From contig NZ_JYLK01000005.1 of the NCBI RefSeq assembly GCF_001439805.1, positions 294,747 to 358,746 on the forward strand: a stretch of 64,000 nucleotides of DNA. Reading direction: 5' to 3'. Below are positions 54,792-63,873 of this stretch, one piece after another. The notes beneath the pieces were generated by a model. The model was given only the letters and a program-made list of their open reading frames with translations. It did not search any database and was not told where the DNA came from. The translations under genes were made by a program, and so were the position numbers. Source of the DNA: Pseudomonas trivialis (GTDB lineage Bacteria > Pseudomonadota > Gammaproteobacteria > Pseudomonadales > Pseudomonadaceae). Position 1 is the stretch's first letter. Every line of letters starts with the position of its first letter.

Positions 54792-56095
54792 TACACAGCT
54801 CCTTGCATCACTTGCCCGCGGGCGTTGGCGCGACGATAGAGCGCCAGGGTCGAACACAGCGCGCACAGCGCGGCAAACATCATCCAGTAGGCCGGTGAGG
54901 CCTTGTCGCCGGTGATATGGATAAACCAGGTGGAGATCGCCGGGGTGAACCCGCCGAAGATCGCCGTCGCCAGGCTATACGCCAGGGAGAAACCCGCCAC
55001 GCGCACTTCCACCGGCATGATTTCGGTCAGCGCCGGAATCATTGCGCCGTTGTACATGCCGTAGAGGAAGGAGAACCACAGCAGGGTTTCCAGCATGTGC
55101 GCAAAGCTCGGTGCGTTGACCACGTAGGACAGCGCCGGGTAAGCGGTGAGAACGGTCAGCAACGTCATGGCCAACAGCACCGGCTTGCGGCCGAAGCGGT
55201 CACTCAAGGTGCCACCGATCGGCAGCCAAATAAAGTTGGAGATCGCCACCAGCAAGGTCACCAGCAGGGCGTCCGAGGTGCTCAGTTGCAGCACGGTCTT
55301 GCCGAAGGTCGGCGCGTACACGGTGATCAGGTAGAACGCGGTGGTGGTCATGGCCACCATCAGCATGCCGCCGATGACCACGGTCCAGTTCTTCACCAGG
55401 GTTGCCATCACTTCACGCATGGTCGGACGGTGCGTGCGGTTGGCGAACTCTTCCGTTTCCTGCAGATTGCGACGCAGGATGAAGATGAACGGGATGATCA
55501 CGCAGCCCAGGGCGAACGGAATGCGCCAGCCCCAATCGGCGACCACCGCGGGTTCCATCCACACGTTGAGGCCGTAACCCAGTGCGGCGGCGACCACGAT
55601 GGAGATCTGTTGGCTGCCCGACTGCCAGCTGGTGTAGAAACCCTTGCGGCCCGGCGTGGCCATTTCCGACAGGTAAACCGACACGCCGCCCAGTTCCGCA
55701 CCGGCCGAGAAGCCTTGCAGCAGACGACCCAGCAGCACCAGCAGCGGCGCCCACAGGCCGATGGTCTGGTAACCCGGCACCAGCACGATCAACAGGGTGC
55801 CGCTGGCCATGATCGACAGAGTCAGGATCAGGCCTTTGCGACGACCCACGTCATCGATATAAGCACCCAAAATAATGGCGCCGAGCGGGCGCATCAGGAA
55901 GCCGGCGCCGAATACGGCGAAGGTCATCATTAATGAGGCGAACTCATTGGCGGAGGGGAAGAACGCGGCAGCGATGTAGGTGGCGTAGAAGCCGAACAGA
56001 AAGAAGTCGAACTGTTCGAGGAAGTTGCCCGAAGTAACGCGAAAAACCGCGCCAACTTTCGAGGAGGCAGTGGCGGGCCGGGAAGGGCTTGTCAT
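54791..56095 (-). CDS. MFS symporter, citrate-proton (MHS) type
   Basis: A 434-residue, 12-helix transporter. It belongs to the metabolite:H+ symporter group near citrate carriers such as CitA/Tcu[21 protein letters not shown] at the start, [14 protein letters not shown] after helix 2, [20 protein letters not shown] in helix 4. A citrate-like or other organic-acid substrate is likely. It is divergent from the GntR gene at 56311 and coupled to the ModA-like gene. Confidence 0.83.
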   Translation of the reverse strand: MTSPSRPATASSKVGAVFRVTSGNFLEQFDFFLFGFYATYIAAAFFPSANEFASLMMTFAVFGAGFLMRPLGAIILGAYIDDVGRRKGLILTLSIMASGTLLIVLVPGYQTIGLWAPLLVLLGRLLQGFSAGAELGGVSVYLSEMATPGRKGFYTSWQSGSQQISIVVAAALGYGLNVWMEPAVVADWGWRIPFALGCVIIPFIFILRRNLQETEEFANRTHRPTMREVMATLVKNWTVVIGGMLMVAMTTTAFYLITVYAPTFGKTVLQLSTSDALLVTLLVAISNFIWLPIGGTLSDRFGRKPVLLAMTLLTVLTAYPALSYVVNAPSFAHMLETLLWFSFLYGMYNGAMIPALTEIMPVEVRVAGFSLAYSLATAIFGGFTPAISTWFIHITGDKASPAYWMMFAALCALCSTLALYRRANARGQVMQGAV

Positions 56096-56247
56096 GGTTT
56101 TGTGTCTCCAGCGTTCTTTTTAAAGTGCTTGTTTCGCTTAAGACCCGAGATAGTGGCTGACACATTTAGAAATGATAAGTGACAAATTTGGATAGATTGA
56201 TGTGTGTTCGCTATCAATCTGAAGTATGGGCCAACTTCGGAAACTAT

Positions 56248-56276
56248 TTGACATATTTGATTTGTGATCACATATT
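56248..56276 (+). promoter_or_regulatory. GntR gene promoter with palindromic operator
   Basis: TTGACA (56248-56253), 17 bases, CATATT (56271-56276) forms a sigma-70 promoter ahead of the GntR gene. TGTGATCACA (56263-56272), a perfect palindrome, lies in the spacer and touches the -10. This suits repression by the FCD-type GntR protein itself. Confidence 0.6.
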
Positions 56277-56310
56277 GAGGCCATAAGAACGACAACACAG
56301 GTGTTGCCCC

Positions 56311-57033
56311 ATGGCCAAAGGCCCGCTCCTTCTTCCCACCCTGCGTCAGGTCTCCCGCGATACCCTGCAGGATCAGGTCTATCGCCAGATCCGCGAAGCG
56401 CTGATGAGTGGCCGATTCCAGCCCGGCCAGAAGCTCACCATTCGCGGTCTGGCCGAAGCCCTCGGCTCCAGCCCCATGCCGGTGCGCGAAGCGCTGCAAC
56501 GCTTGAGCGCCGAAAATGCCTTCGAAGTCACCGAAACCTCTCGTCTGCGGGTGCGCCTGATGACGGTCGAGCGCCTGCGCGAAATTCGCGATGCGCGGGT
56601 CGCCCTTGAAGGCCTGCTCGCGGAAAAGGCCGTGCTGCTGCTGCAAAAGGCCGACCTCGCAGAGATCACAGACCTTTGTCAGCAGATGCAGCACGCCGCT
56701 GATGAAGTCGACGTGTCGCGTTACCTGTGGACCAACTTTGCCTTCCACCGGCGTATCTACGCGGTGGCCCAGGCCGAATTGACCATGGCCGCCGTGGAAA
56801 ATTTCTGGCTGCACATGGGCCCCTGCTTTGCGCTGGTCGCCCCGGATAAAGCCCACCTGCAACGTTCGATGGAGGCGCACACGCGCATCGTCGAGGCCCT
56901 GGCTGCCCGCGATGGCGCCGGCGCCCGCGCGGCAGTGACCGATGACATCATGCAGGCCGCCGATTCCCTCGCGCGACTGCTCGTCAAGAACGACCGTTCG
57001 CGGTCGTCTGTTTCTGGAGGTAAACGCGCATGA
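56311..57033 (+). CDS. GntR-family regulator, FCD type
   Basis: A 240-residue regulator. The N-terminal winged helix reads QVYRQIREALMSGRFQPGQK, then LTIRGLAEALGSSPMPVREA. The C-terminal FCD domain is all-helical (about 85-230) with the metal-binding pattern ending in the HTRIVEAL segment. Such proteins repress catabolic operons until an organic acid binds. It overlaps the SDR gene start by 4 bases, so it is part of the cluster it probably controls. Confidence 0.88.
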   Translation: MAKGPLLLPTLRQVSRDTLQDQVYRQIREALMSGRFQPGQKLTIRGLAEALGSSPMPVREALQRLSAENAFEVTETSRLRVRLMTVERLREIRDARVALEGLLAEKAVLLLQKADLAEITDLCQQMQHAADEVDVSRYLWTNFAFHRRIYAVAQAELTMAAVENFWLHMGPCFALVAPDKAHLQRSMEAHTRIVEALAARDGAGARAAVTDDIMQAADSLARLLVKNDRSRSSVSGGKRA

Positions 57034-57818
57034 GTGTCTTACAACGGCTGCAGCCTTATCCCGGTTTGCGAGTGTTGATTTCCGGCGGGGCTGCCGGGAT
57101 CGGTGAGGTGTTGGCGGCGGCGTATCTGGAAGCTGGCGCCCAAGTGCATGTGTGTGACGTGAGCGAACCGGCTCTGGCGGCGTTTCGCGCCAAATACCCG
57201 GGCACACTGGCCACTTGTGCCGATGTCAGCGATGCCGCGCAGATCGAGGCGGTGTTCAAGGTGCAGCGCGAGCAAGTCGGCGGCCTCGATGTGCTGGTCA
57301 ACAACGCGGGCATTGCCGGGCCCACCGGCGGCATTGACTCGATCAGCGACGCCGAGTGGCAAGCCACCATCAACATTAATCTCACCGCGCAATACCGCTT
57401 TGCCCACCACGCAGTACCGATGCTCAAGCAATCGTCCCACGGCCATATGCTGCATATCGCCTCGGTGGCGGGGCGGCTTGGCTACGCGTGGCGTACGCCG
57501 TATGCCGCGACGAAGTGGGCCATCGTCGGCCTGATGAAGTCCCTGGCCGCGGAGTTGGGTGCCAGCGATATCCGCGTCAACGCCTTGCTGCCCGGCATCG
57601 TCGAAGGCCCGCGCATGGACGGCGTGATCCGCGCCCGTGCCGAACAGGTCGGCGTGCCCGAGGCCGCGATGCGCCAGGAATACCTCAACAAGATTTCCCT
57701 CAAACGCATGGTCACCGCCGAAGACGTCGCGGCCATGGCGTTGTTTCTCTGTTCGCCCGCCGCCCGCAATGTGACCGGCCAGGCGATCAGTGTCGACGGT
57801 AACGTCGAGTACCTGTAA
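57030..57818 (+). CDS. SDR-family oxidoreductase
   Basis: A 262-residue short-chain dehydrogenase. The NAD(P) motif is LISGGAAGIGEVLAAAYLEA (15-34, TGxxxGxG-like). An acidic residue after the second strand (VCDVSE) suggests NAD preference. NNAG (91-94), the catalytic Ser region (HIASVAGRLGYAW) and YAATK are present. It probably oxidises a hydroxy acid in the pathway with the BKACE enzyme next to it. Confidence 0.9.
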   Translation: MSVLQRLQPYPGLRVLISGGAAGIGEVLAAAYLEAGAQVHVCDVSEPALAAFRAKYPGTLATCADVSDAAQIEAVFKVQREQVGGLDVLVNNAGIAGPTGGIDSISDAEWQATININLTAQYRFAHHAVPMLKQSSHGHMLHIASVAGRLGYAWRTPYAATKWAIVGLMKSLAAELGASDIRVNALLPGIVEGPRMDGVIRARAEQVGVPEAAMRQEYLNKISLKRMVTAEDVAAMALFLCSPAARNVTGQAISVDGNVEYL

Positions 57819-57884
57819 GCCACGGAAGAATCCAGCGCGCCGGACCAGGATTTTTTTCATAAGAATAAAAGTCGGAGAATCGTC

Positions 57885-58817
57885 ATGTCCAAAAAACGCC
57901 CCGTCATCATTACCTGCGCCGTGACCGGTGCCATTCATACGCCGTCGATGTCGCCGCATTTGCCGATCACTGCCCAGCAAATTACCGACGCCGCCCTTGG
58001 GGCCGCCGATGCCGGCGCGGCAATCGTGCATTTGCACGCCCGTGACCCGGTCGACGGCCGCCCCAGCCAGGACCCGGCGCTGTTCGCCCAATTCCTGCCG
58101 CATATCAAGGCCGCCAGCGACGTGGTGATCAACATCACCACCGGCGGCGCGCCCACCATGGGCGTGGAAGAGCGTCTGCAACCGGTGATGCAGTTCAAGC
58201 CCGAACTGGCCTCGCTGAACATGGGGTCGATGAATTTCGGCCTGTACGAAATGCTCAACCGCTTCACCGAGTTCAAGCACGACTGGGAGCGGCCGTACCT
58301 GGAAGAGAGTGACGACCGCATCTTTCGCAATACCTTTCGCGACATTGCCCACATCCTCAACGCCTGCGCTGAAAACCGCACGCGGTTCGAGATCGAGTGC
58401 TACGACATCGGCCACCTCTACACCGCCGCGCACTTTCTGGAGCGCGGTCTGCTCAAGCCGCCGTTGTTCATTCAGTCGGTGTTCGGCCTGCGCGGCGGCA
58501 TCGGCGGCCACCCGGAAGACCTGGCGCACATGCGGCGCACCGCCGACCGACTGTTCGGCGACGACTACGTGTGGTCGATCCTCGGCGCCGGGCGTGGGCA
58601 AATTCCGCTGGCCACCATGGGCCTGTCCATGGGCAGCAATGCGCGGGTGGGCCTGGAGGATTCGCTGTGGGACGGCCCGGGCAAATTGGCCGCGTCGAAT
58701 GCCGACCAGGTGCGGCGCATTCGCACTGTGATCGAAGCCCTTGGCCACCGCGTCGCCACGCCGGACGAGGCGCGGGAAATCCTCGGGCTCAAGGGGCGCG
58801 ACCAGGTCAACTTTTAA
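57885..58817 (+). CDS. BKACE family beta-keto acid cleavage enzyme
   Basis: A 310-residue TIM-barrel enzyme of the 3-keto-5-aminohexanoate cleavage (Kce/BKACE) family. These zinc enzymes condense a beta-keto acid with acetyl-CoA to give acetoacetate and a CoA ester. The N-terminal ITCAVTGAIHTPSMSPHLPI, the zinc motif VHLHARDP, NITTGGAPTMGVEERL, FEIECYDIGHLYTAAHFLER and the late MGLSMGSNARVGLEDSLW are intact. The keto acid substrate is unknown. Confidence 0.9.
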   Translation: MSKKRPVIITCAVTGAIHTPSMSPHLPITAQQITDAALGAADAGAAIVHLHARDPVDGRPSQDPALFAQFLPHIKAASDVVINITTGGAPTMGVEERLQPVMQFKPELASLNMGSMNFGLYEMLNRFTEFKHDWERPYLEESDDRIFRNTFRDIAHILNACAENRTRFEIECYDIGHLYTAAHFLERGLLKPPLFIQSVFGLRGGIGGHPEDLAHMRRTADRLFGDDYVWSILGAGRGQIPLATMGLSMGSNARVGLEDSLWDGPGKLAASNADQVRRIRTVIEALGHRVATPDEAREILGLKGRDQVNF

Positions 58818-58880
58818 TCCAGCAAACGGCCGCGTCATGGCGCGGCCAGAGTCCCGCACAACAACAATAAGGGGATCACC

Positions 58881-59759
58881 ATGCGTATCGAAGTACTTGT
58901 GGACGTCAAGACCACCCTGGGCGAAGGCCCGGTGTGGGACGTCGAACAACAACGGCTGTACTGGATCGACAGCGTCGACGGGCGGATTCTGCGCTGCACC
59001 GACGATGGCCGCGAACTGCGTGCCTGGGACGTCGGCCAGAAGATCGGCTCCATGGCCCTGCGTCACAATGGCGAGACGGCCATCGTCGCGCTGCAAAACG
59101 GCATACACACCCTGGACATGCACACCGGCGACCTGACGCTGGTCTGCGATCCGGAGCCGCACTTGCCGCACAATCGCCTCAACGACGGCAAGGTCGACCG
59201 TCAGGGCCGCTTTATTTTCGGCTCCATGGACACCCGGGAAGACAGCGCCAGCGCCAGACTCTACCGGCTGGACGCCGACCTGAGCCTGCACACCCTCGAC
59301 GACGGCATCATCGTGTCCAACGGCCCCTGCTGGAGCCCGTGCGGCCAGACCTTCTACTTTTGCGATACCTGGTCCGGCGACATCTGGGCCTACGACTACG
59401 ACCTGGCCACCGGCAACGTGAGCAACCGGCGCACCTTCGCCAAGGTCGACACGTCCGGCGGCGGCGCCGCCGATGGCTGCACCGTCGACGCCGAAGGTTG
59501 CCTGTGGCAAGCCCTGGTGTACGCCGGAAAACTGGTGCGCTACACCCCCGACGGCCACGTCGACCGGGTCATCGCGATGCCGGTGAAGAAGGTCACCAGC
59601 CTGACCTTCGGCGGGCCGAACCTCGACACCCTGTTTGTGACGTCAATGGCCAGACCGCCGCTGCCGCGTTTTCCGGCGGACGGTCAGCAGCGCGGCGCGC
59701 TGTTCGCCGTTACCGGGTTGGGCGTGCAAGGAATAGACGAGCGACGGTTCGCCAGCTAG
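58881..59759 (+). CDS. SMP-30/gluconolactonase-family protein
   Basis: A 292-residue six-bladed beta-propeller of the SMP-30/LRE group, a calcium-dependent lactonase fold. It shows the conserved GEGPVWDVEQQRLYWIDSVD near residue 14 and HNRLNDGKVDRQGRFIFGSM. ADGCTVDAEGCLWQALVYAG carries the metal-binding Asp. In this cluster it may open a lactone to the hydroxy acid that the SDR oxidises (inference). Confidence 0.9.
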   Translation: MRIEVLVDVKTTLGEGPVWDVEQQRLYWIDSVDGRILRCTDDGRELRAWDVGQKIGSMALRHNGETAIVALQNGIHTLDMHTGDLTLVCDPEPHLPHNRLNDGKVDRQGRFIFGSMDTREDSASARLYRLDADLSLHTLDDGIIVSNGPCWSPCGQTFYFCDTWSGDIWAYDYDLATGNVSNRRTFAKVDTSGGGAADGCTVDAEGCLWQALVYAGKLVRYTPDGHVDRVIAMPVKKVTSLTFGGPNLDTLFVTSMARPPLPRFPADGQQRGALFAVTGLGVQGIDERRFAS

Positions 59760-59832
59760 CGCGTGTGTGTGACAAGGCAAATTCCTTCGCAATCTTGTGT
59801 CAGTGCGCGCCTTTGCGCGCCTGGAGAGGCCC

Positions 59833-61146
59833 ATGGCAACTATCAAAAAAGCGTCGCTGCGCAACATTCACCGGCATTCCTGGGTATCGCTGCTGGTGTG
59901 CTGGATGATCTGGATCCTCAACGCCTACGACCGTGAAATCGTATTGCGCCTGGGGCCGACCATCTCCAAGCATTTCGATCTGTCCGCCGACCAATGGGGC
60001 ACCGTCGCCACGGTGGTCATGCTGGCTCTGGCCCTGCTGGATATCCCCGGCTCCATGTGGAGCGACCGCTACGGTGGCGGCTGGAAACGTGCACGCTTCC
60101 AGGTGCCGCTGGTGCTGGGCTACACGGCGATCTCGTTCCTTTCCGGCTTCAAGGCGTTGAGCGGCAACCTTGCCACCTTCATTGCGCTGCGTGTGGGCGT
60201 CAACCTGGGCGCGGGCTGGGGTGAGCCGGTGGGCGTGAGCAACACCGCCGAATGGTGGCCGGTGGAACGGCGCGGGTTTGCCCTGGGCGCGCACCATACC
60301 GGCTACCCGATTGGCGCCATGCTCAGTGGCATCGTCGCCAGCTTTGTGATCACCGTATTCGGCGAGGACAACTGGCGCTACGTGTTCTTTTTCGCCTTTG
60401 TCGTGGCCTTGCCGCTGATGATTTTCTGGGCGCGCTATTCCACCGCCGAGCGCATCACCGCGCTGTACGTCGACATCGCCGCCAAAGGCATGACACCACC
60501 GGACAACGCCCCGGCCAGTTCGGTAAAAGGCGAAGCCTGGCGCACGTTTGTGGCTACCTTGCGCAACCGCAATATCGCCCTCACGGCGGGCAATACGATG
60601 CTCACCCAAGTGGTGTACATGGGCGTGAACATCGTGCTGCCGGCGTACCTCTACAACATCGTCGGGCTGTCGCTGGCGGAGTCGGCGGGGATGAGTGTGG
60701 TGTTCACCCTCACCGGCATTCTCGGGCAACTGGTGTGGCCTTCGCTGTCGGACGTGATCGGCCGGCGCACCACCCTGATCATCTGCGGGCTGTGGATGGC
60801 GGCCAGTGTCGGCGCGTTCTACTTTGCCAACACCCTCACCCTGATCATTGTCGTGCAGTTGTTGTTCGGCCTGGTGGCCAACGCGGTGTGGCCGATCTAC
60901 TACGCGGTGGCCTGCGACTCGGCCGAGCCGTCCGCCACCTCCACCGCCAATGGCATCATCACCACCGCGATGTTCATCGGCGGCGGCCTGGCGCCAGTGC
61001 TGATGGGCAGTCTGATCGCCATGGGCGGTGGCTGGACCACCTTGCACGGCTACACGGTGTGCTTCTTCGTGATGGCCGGTTGCGCGTTGGGCGGCGCGCT
61101 GCTGCAACTGTTTTCCCACCGGCCCCAGACGGTGCGTGCGGCCTGA
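59833..61146 (+). CDS. MFS transporter, sugar-acid/anion-cation type
   Basis: A 437-residue, 12-helix transporter. The early segment SLLVCWMIWILNAYDREIVL and the helix 2 motif IPGSMWSDRYGGGWKRAR place it among MFS carriers of organic or sugar acids. It probably brings in the lactone or acid consumed by the preceding enzymes. The ATG at 59833 follows CTGGAGAGGCCC. It is the last gene of the GntR-SDR-BKACE-SMP30-MFS cluster. Confidence 0.83.
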   Translation: MATIKKASLRNIHRHSWVSLLVCWMIWILNAYDREIVLRLGPTISKHFDLSADQWGTVATVVMLALALLDIPGSMWSDRYGGGWKRARFQVPLVLGYTAISFLSGFKALSGNLATFIALRVGVNLGAGWGEPVGVSNTAEWWPVERRGFALGAHHTGYPIGAMLSGIVASFVITVFGEDNWRYVFFFAFVVALPLMIFWARYSTAERITALYVDIAAKGMTPPDNAPASSVKGEAWRTFVATLRNRNIALTAGNTMLTQVVYMGVNIVLPAYLYNIVGLSLAESAGMSVVFTLTGILGQLVWPSLSDVIGRRTTLIICGLWMAASVGAFYFANTLTLIIVVQLLFGLVANAVWPIYYAVACDSAEPSATSTANGIITTAMFIGGGLAPVLMGSLIAMGGGWTTLHGYTVCFFVMAGCALGGALLQLFSHRPQTVRAA

Positions 61147-61222
61147 TTCGCCGCCTGCACATAGACGCCGGCCCCCGCGCTTTCTACACTGCGGCTTGTC
61201 GTGGGGAAGGGGGCAGGCGCCG

Positions 61223-62146
61223 ATGAATCGCAATGAATTACGCAAGGCCGATATCAACCTGATGGTGGTCTTCGAAGCGTTGATGCTCGAGCGCAATGTA
61301 ACGCGGGTGGCCGAGAAGCTGTTTCTTGGCCAGCCGACCATCAGTTCGGCGCTCAACCGCTTGCGCACCTTGTTCAATGACCCGCTGTTCATTCGCGTGG
61401 GCCACCGCATGGAGCCCACGGCGCGTGCCGAAGAAATCATCCAGCACCTGTCGCCGGCCCTGGACTCCTTATCGTCGGCCTTGAGCCTGACCCACGATTT
61501 CGACCCGTCCATCAGCACCATGACCTTTCGTATCGGACTGTCCGATGACGTCGAGTTCGGCCTGCTGCCGCCGTTGCTGCGCAGCCTGCGCCAGGAGGCG
61601 CCGCAGGTGGTGTTTGTGGTGCAGCACGTCGACTACTGGCGCATTCCCGACCTGCTCGCGTCCGGCGACATCACCGTCGGCATCACCCAAACCCGTGGCC
61701 TGCCGGCCAATGCCAAGCGCAAGCTGTTGCGCCATATCCACCCGCGCATCCTGCGCGCCGATGCCTCGCAAACGCCGTTGACCCTCGACGAATATTGCGC
61801 ACGCCCCCATGTGCTGGTGTCCCACACCGCCAACGTGGCGGGCTTTGCCGATGAGTGGCTGGCGGAAATCGGCCGCAAGCGCCAGGTCGTGTTGTCGGTG
61901 CCGCAGTACAGCGCCCTGCCGGCGCTGCTGGCCGGCACCGACCTGATCGCCAGCCTGCCGGACTACACCGCCGAAGCCATGGCGGTGTCGGGCAAGCTGT
62001 TCTGCGAACCGTTTCCGTTTCAGACGCCAACCCTGGACCTGTCCATGGTCTGGCTCAGCCACGTGGACACCGACCCTGCCGAGCGCTGGGTGCGCTCGCG
62101 GCTGGAAGCGTTCATGAGCGATCGCGGCTTGGCCGCGCCGCTCTAG
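61223..62146 (+). CDS. LysR-family transcriptional regulator
   Basis: A 307-residue LysR protein of the NodD/LeuO-like branch: KADINLMVVFEALMLERNVT, then RVAEKLFLGQPTISSALNRL and NDPLFIRVGHRMEPTARAEE. The effector domain is complete. It directly follows the MFS gene and may regulate the cluster or be cotranscribed. Its end overlaps the convergent LysR gene by 4 bases. Confidence 0.88.
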   Translation: MNRNELRKADINLMVVFEALMLERNVTRVAEKLFLGQPTISSALNRLRTLFNDPLFIRVGHRMEPTARAEEIIQHLSPALDSLSSALSLTHDFDPSISTMTFRIGLSDDVEFGLLPPLLRSLRQEAPQVVFVVQHVDYWRIPDLLASGDITVGITQTRGLPANAKRKLLRHIHPRILRADASQTPLTLDEYCARPHVLVSHTANVAGFADEWLAEIGRKRQVVLSVPQYSALPALLAGTDLIASLPDYTAEAMAVSGKLFCEPFPFQTPTLDLSMVWLSHVDTDPAERWVRSRLEAFMSDRGLAAPL

Positions 62147-63078
62147 AGCAAGCCCTGGTCGGCGCAGGCCTTGACCACCTGCTCGCGAAACCAGCTGTTG
62201 GCGCCGTCCTGCGCGCCGGCTTCCTTCCACTGCATATCCAGGGTAAACCCGGGCAGACCGCTCGGCGCCTCGCAGTGGCCGAAGACCGTGGCGGGAGCCA
62301 GCAGCTTCTGCACGCGACGCGGCAGGGTAACGATGAAGTCGGTGCCGCTGATCATCTTCAACGCGGCGCTGTAACTGTTGGCGCGCGCGACCACCTGGCG
62401 CTTGTGGGCCTGGCGCGCGAGCCAGCCGTCGATCATGTTGGTGGCCGAGGTCCACGGCGTGGGGAACACGTGGCGCCGGGCCACGAAGGCTTGCAGGCTG
62501 AACGCCGGCTCCGGCGGCGCCGCGCGTTTGTCGAACACACACACCAGGTCGTCCTCCAGCAGCATCTGGGTCTTGAAGTCCTTGTGCGCACGGTGAAAGT
62601 GCGGGCCGAAGCAGATCACCAGGTCCAGGCGGCCATCGCGCAAGTCGTCGGCGGGGATGTCGGTTTCCAGACGCTGCACATTGACGATCACCGGCAGGTC
62701 GGCGCGGTCGAAGTCCTTCAGCAGGCGCGGCAGGATCAATTGCTCGAAATATTCCGGGGCGCACACGTTGAACGTCACGGCCTTTTGCGCAGGGTCGAAC
62801 GGCTGGTCGCCGGCGTGGCACAGGTTGATGCTTTCGAGGATCCTCTGCACATGGCCGTACATGGTCGTGGCCTTGGACGTGGGACGCATGCCCGCGCGGG
62901 TGTTGATAAACAACTCATCTTCGAAACTGGTGCGCAGTTTCTTCAAGCTGTAGCTCACGGTGGACTGGCTGACGAACAGCGTTTCAGACACGTCGGTAAC
63001 GCTGCTCTGGTCGTAGACGGCGATAAACACCATCAGGTCCTGCATATCGAGTTTTCTGAGCAAGTTACTGTTTAGCAT
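62143..63078 (-). CDS. LysR-family transcriptional regulator
   Basis: A regulator of 311 or 316 residues. The DNA-binding part reads LDMQDLMVFIAVYDQSSVTD, then VSETLFVSQSTVSYSLKKLR and FEDELFINTRAGMRPTSKA. The start is either ATG 63078 (MLNSNLLRK) or 63093. The effector domain is complete. It is convergent with the other LysR gene, and a decayed transporter lies upstream on the same strand, so its former target may be lost. Confidence 0.86.
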   Translation of the reverse strand: MLNSNLLRKLDMQDLMVFIAVYDQSSVTDVSETLFVSQSTVSYSLKKLRTSFEDELFINTRAGMRPTSKATTMYGHVQRILESINLCHAGDQPFDPAQKAVTFNVCAPEYFEQLILPRLLKDFDRADLPVIVNVQRLETDIPADDLRDGRLDLVICFGPHFHRAHKDFKTQMLLEDDLVCVFDKRAAPPEPAFSLQAFVARRHVFPTPWTSATNMIDGWLARQAHKRQVVARANSYSAALKMISGTDFIVTLPRRVQKLLAPATVFGHCEAPSGLPGFTLDMQWKEAGAQDGANSWFREQVVKACADQGLL

Positions 63079-63132
63079 CGGTTCCGTCCGCAAACCTTCG
63101 GTACCGAATTCAGTACACGACAGTGCAAAAGC

Positions 63133-63430
63133 TTAACGGAACGGTCGTGCCAATAGAAAGTTCTGTAGGGCGTTTCTATGTTTGTCGTGGGACAAATAAT
63201 GTCCACAACACGACCTCAGCGTATGCCGGGCGTAGTGCCGTGGATTGAAGCGCGTGACCATCAGCAGCATCACCACGACCACCGCTGTCAGCGACCACCA
63301 GGCACACGTGAAACTGCCCAAATGGTCGAGGTGGTCCATGACGAGGATCAGGCTCATCGGAAACAGCCCACCGATGCCCAGGCCGAGCAGGCAAGGCCCT
63401 AACAGACTCAACGGCTGGGGCTTGAGGGAT
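63133..63430 (-). pseudogene. remnant of a CynX-type MFS transporter
   Basis: The minus strand encodes pieces of an MFS carrier of the cyanate-permease (CynX) type: LLGPCLLGLGIGGLFPMSLI, then LVMDHLDH, then LGSFTCAWWSLTAVVVVMLL and MVTRFNPRHYA. In intact relatives, about two helices lie between the MDHLD and the LGSF segments; they are missing here, in frame. The first three quarters of the protein are also absent, and REP-repeat DNA begins there. A second broken gene, like the sigma-factor remnant at 2970. Confidence 0.7.
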
Positions 63431-63440
63431 CAGGCCGCAG

Positions 63441-63870
63441 AAGCCCCCTGCCACATTTTTGCCTGTGTTGTGTCAGTGGTAGACGGTAAAGTGCTGCGCC
63501 AGGGCCATTGAAAACATGCTGACTGACCCACCGCCAATCAAAGTGTGGGAGGGGGCTTGCTCCCGATAGCGGTGTGTCAGCCCAAGAAGTCTCAACTGAC
63601 CCGCCGCCATCGGGAGCAAGCCCCCTCCCACATTTTTGCCTGTGTTGGGTCAGTGGTAGACGGTAAAGTGCTGCGCCAGGGCGATTGAAAACATGCTGAC
63701 TGACCCACCGCCAGTCAAAGTGTGGGAGGGGGCTTGCTCCCGATAGCGGTGTGTCAGCCCAAGAAGTCTCACCTGACCCGCCGCCATCGGGAGCAAGCCC
63801 CCTCCCACATTTTTTGCCTGTGTTGTGTCAGTGGTAGATGGGGAAGTGCTGCGCCAGGGCCATTGAAAAA
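63441..63870. repeat. 177-bp tandem repeat with REP doublets (about 2.4 copies)
   Basis: A unit of 177 bases repeats: the marker CCACATTTTT starts at 63451, 63628 and 63805, an exact 177-base step each time. Two full units (from 63451) and a third partial unit are nearly identical. Each full unit holds an inverted pair of REP arms (TGTGGGAGGGGGCTTGCTCC and its reverse complement, for example at 63543 and 63610). The third copy stops at GGCCATTGAAAA where IS-like sequence begins. Confidence 0.85.
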
Positions 63871-63873
63871 AAT

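Noticed and set aside
57039..59558. An 839-codon open frame on the minus strand
   Set aside because: It lies opposite the SDR, BKACE and SMP-30 genes, which have clear family motifs. Its low-complexity, Gly/Val/His/Arg-rich product is typical of antisense frames in GC-rich DNA.
59800..61521. A 573-codon open frame on the minus strand
   Set aside because: It is antisense to the MFS and LysR genes, with a His/Arg-rich product and no recognisable domain.
63441..63870. A CRISPR array
   Set aside because: The repeats are 177 bases long, contiguous and contain REP palindromes; there are no short repeats with unique spacers and no cas genes.
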